Below the pieces are notes generated by a model, which was given only the letters and a program-made list of their open reading frames with translations, was not told where the DNA came from and made no database searches. Positions 5,398 to 6,758 of a DNA stretch of 6,758 bases are shown in pieces; position 1 is the first letter of the stretch; each line of letters opens with the position of its first letter. Source of the stretch: DATKIY01 sp035543875 (GTDB taxonomy: Bacteria > Actinomycetota > Actinomycetes > JAHEKZ01); assembly GCA_035543875.1 (NCBI GenBank), contig DATKIY010000057.1, positions 1 to 6,758 on the forward strand, in the 5' to 3' direction. The translations under genes and the position numbers were made by a program.

Positions 5398-5904
5398 CTA
5401 GCGCACTAGCGGATGCAGCCGACCGGAAGCGAGGTCGACGACGGCTCCTTCGACGTTCAGCGTGTCGGGCAGCAGTGGATATGAGTTGATGCGAGTGAGG
5501 TCGCTGCGCAGTGCTTCGTCTTGGTCTGTGGCCGTTCTGAACTCAAGGCTGCGCGTGTCAACGCCAAACTTCTCGTCGATGAACTCGTGTATCTCGGCTT
5601 CACCCGACCCGATCATCCGGCACCCGGTGTGAGGCATTACCAGGACGCGGTCGACGCCCAGCAGGTAGACGGCCAGCACCAGCGTTCGCAGGACGTCTTC
5701 GGTGACTCGCGCACCAGCGTTGCGAAGGATCTTGGCGTCGCCGGGCCCAATCCCGAGGATGCTGAACGGGTCCACCCGGGAGTCCATGCACGTGATGACA
5801 GCAAGGCCGCGGGCCGCCTTGGCAGGTAGGCCGCCGTCACTGAAGGTGGCTGCGAACTCAGCATTTGCCGCGTAGAGGTCGTCAAACGCCCCGTTGCTGC
5901 TCAC
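5398..5904 (-). CDS. Beta-class carbonic anhydrase
   Basis: A predicted zinc enzyme converting CO2 and water to bicarbonate, in the cytoplasm; no signal peptide is seen. From GTG 5904 it has 168 residues, within the small beta-CA size range. Zinc ligands are C39 (in ITCMDSR), H92 and C95 (in PHTGC). D41 and R43 form the conserved Asp-Arg dyad next to the metal. RNAGARVTEDVLRTLVLAVYLLG (61-83) is the usual family helix region. GTG 5904 is preferred because it makes a 4-nt GTGA overlap with the redoxin stop, a typical translational-coupling junction. An in-frame ATG at 5928 would add eight residues unlike the family N-terminus and overlap the redoxin by 28 nt, with no better ribosome site. Its expression probably depends on the redoxin transcript. 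Confidence 0.88.
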   Translation of the reverse strand: MSSNGAFDDLYAANAEFAATFSDGGLPAKAARGLAVITCMDSRVDPFSILGIGPGDAKILRNAGARVTEDVLRTLVLAVYLLGVDRVLVMPHTGCRMIGSGEAEIHEFIDEKFGVDTRSLEFRTATDQDEALRSDLTRINSYPLLPDTLNVEGAVVDLASGRLHPLVR

Positions 5905-6458
5905 GTGGGTTCGTTTCCAGGAAGCCATTTGATGCCGCAGCCCATGCTGGGTCGATGTGGCTCCGGCACCGACTGGCCGCCGAGGATTCGGCTGATGGCG
6001 TCCTCCAGCAGCGAACCGTTTACGGGCTCGCCATTCTTAGGAGTGGCCGCGTCGAATGCGCCGCGATATGCCAGTTTTCGGTCGGGTCCGTAGACGAAGA
6101 AATCTGGGGTACAGACTGCGCCGAACGCGCGCGCAACCGATTGGTCGGCGTCGACGAGGTAGTCAAAGCGCCAATCGGCTCTGCGCGCTTGTTCGGCCAA
6201 CAAGGCTGGCGCGTCGTCCGGATATGTTGCTGCGTCGTTGCTGCATACGGCAACAAAGCCAGCCGATGTTCGGGCTGCAACCGCCCCTAGCTCGCTTTCG
6301 ATGTGTTGAACGTACGGGCAGTGGTTGCAAACGAAAGAGACCACCAGTACCGAGTGGTTTGCATAGTCATCGAGTGCATGGTGACGGCCAGCAAGGTCCG
6401 GGAGTTGAAAGGTTGGTGCCGGAGTACCGAGTGGGGCTAGACGTGATGCGAGTGCCAT
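5901..6458 (-). CDS. Thioredoxin-fold redoxin, PRX-like1 type (CNHCPYV)
   Basis: A 185-residue cytoplasmic protein of the AhpC/TSA-thioredoxin superfamily. The N-terminus reads APTFQLPDLAGRHHALDDY, as in redoxins. The active-site loop after strand VLVVSFVCNHCPYV carries C44-x-x-C47. TPDFFV (117-122) gives the cis-proline P118 with C116 just before it. The end has SMGCGIKW (C174), seen in the PRX-like1 (cd02969-like) group of thioredoxin-family proteins. CNHC instead of CGPC means it is not a classical thioredoxin. It may be a thiol peroxidase or disulfide oxidoreductase, but the substrate is not known. The ATG at 6458 has an ideal AAGGAGGT. It lies 44 nt after the stop of an upstream co-directional frame and overlaps the carbonic anhydrase start by 4 nt, so an operon is likely. 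Confidence 0.87.
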   Translation of the reverse strand: MALASRLAPLGTPAPTFQLPDLAGRHHALDDYANHSVLVVSFVCNHCPYVQHIESELGAVAARTSAGFVAVCSNDAATYPDDAPALLAEQARRADWRFDYLVDADQSVARAFGAVCTPDFFVYGPDRKLAYRGAFDAATPKNGEPVNGSLLEDAISRILGGQSVPEPHRPSMGCGIKWLPGNEPT

Positions 6459-6464
6459 GCCTCA

Positions 6465-6472
6465 ACCTCCTT
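6465..6472 (-). promoter_or_regulatory. Strong Shine-Dalgarno of the redoxin gene
   Basis: On the minus strand AAGGAGGT lies 6 nt before the ATG at 6458. It is the best ribosome site in the window and fixes the redoxin start; it also suggests high translation of the redoxin and, by coupling, of the carbonic anhydrase. Confidence 0.85.
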
Positions 6473-6502
6473 GATCTGCACTCCGCTTACTTTCTCGAGT
6501 GA

Positions 6503-6757
6503 TCATATGGTCACGGCTGTCGTCAGCCGCCGCCACTCCAGTGGCTCGCGCCCGCACGACTCCGGACGCGTCGTTTCAGACTGTGACTCGCTCACCTTGA
6601 TGGTCACTGAGCGCGAGGCAGCCACCTGCTCTACGCCCTGTGGCGAGTCCATCGATCGGACTTCGAAACTGTCATCATCCAATGCGCGAACTTCATGGGC
6701 GACGGGCTGATGGAACTGCCAGTGTCTGAGTGCGGCTAGCTCACTGGCTTGCGCTTT
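6503..6757 (-). CDS. Unidentified protein, C-terminal part (5' end outside window)
   Basis: Reading the minus strand from the right edge, one frame stays open for 84 codons and ends at TGA (6503-6505). No start codon is needed within the window because the gene would begin further right. The composition is balanced and fairly polar: SELAALRHWQFHQPVAHEV at the start, an acidic ALDDDSFEV stretch, then VTIKVSESQSETTRP and EPLEWRRLTTAVTI at the end. Third codon positions are roughly two-thirds G or C. A competing plus-strand frame (6471-6710) is Ser-rich and ends in a way typical of antisense shadows. I do not recognise a family. The position 44 nt upstream of the redoxin, on the same strand, makes it a plausible first visible member of that operon. 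It could still be chance. Confidence 0.42.
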   Translation of the reverse strand, partial: KAQASELAALRHWQFHQPVAHEVRALDDDSFEVRSMDSPQGVEQVAASRSVTIKVSESQSETTRPESCGREPLEWRRLTTAVTI

Positions 6758-6758
6758 C

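Noticed and set aside
6471..6710. Plus-strand 79-codon frame at the right edge
   Set aside because: Ser- and Thr-rich shadow composition with no ribosome site; the minus-strand frame in the same place is more protein-like and fits the operon direction.
1..6758. CRISPR arrays, insertion sequences, integrases, toxin-antitoxin or phage-defence cassettes
   Set aside because: No regularly spaced repeats, transposase motifs, terminal inverted repeats or defence-type domains were seen on either strand.

Overview
The window looks like ordinary chromosome from an actinobacterium (class Actinomycetes). It has fairly high GC with GTG starts and a DUF2510 tail. It also carries a small DUF7455-type zinc-ribbon gene divergent from a type IIA topoisomerase B subunit whose TOPRIM wording (EGDSALGTAK) I associate with actinobacterial ParE. 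The species cannot be named from sequence alone. No mobile element, CRISPR array, rRNA or tRNA is visible.

Layout. (1) 2-247 (+): C-terminal end of a membrane protein with a cytoplasmic DUF2510 tail, cut by the window edge. (2) 461-1636 (+): a probable two-gene unit, a secreted N-acetylmuramoyl-L-alanine amidase followed 21 nt later by an MmcQ/YjbR-family protein. (3) 1637-1919: a 283-nt intergenic stretch with short direct and inverted repeats. A doubtful minus-strand ORF with a ClpX-like zinc-finger arrangement starts here. (4) 1920-2351 (+): a small lipoprotein with a beta-rich, Ig-like appearance, converging on (5) the DUF7455 gene (2368-2592, -). (6) 2593-2945: a 353-nt divergent regulatory region with a CRP/GlxR-like site and a perfect 16-bp palindrome. 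(7) 2946-5033 (+): the topoisomerase B subunit (parE). (8) 5088-5381 (+): a three-helix membrane protein. (9) 5398-6757 (-): a co-directional block, read right to left: the C-terminal part of an unidentified protein, a PRX-like1 redoxin with CNHCPYV, and a beta-carbonic anhydrase whose GTG start overlaps the redoxin stop by 4 nt.

How the genes relate. The left part is mostly cell envelope (membrane anchor, wall amidase, lipoprotein). The centre is DNA topology, with a neighbour (DUF7455) that commonly sits beside parE. The right part is a redox/CO2 pair that is probably translationally coupled. I see no convincing novel multi-gene system. The points most worth a second look are the regulatory sites between DUF7455 and parE, the redoxin-carbonic anhydrase coupling, the unannotated partial minus-strand gene at the right edge, a perfect 9-bp hairpin inside parE, and the ClpX-like ORF.
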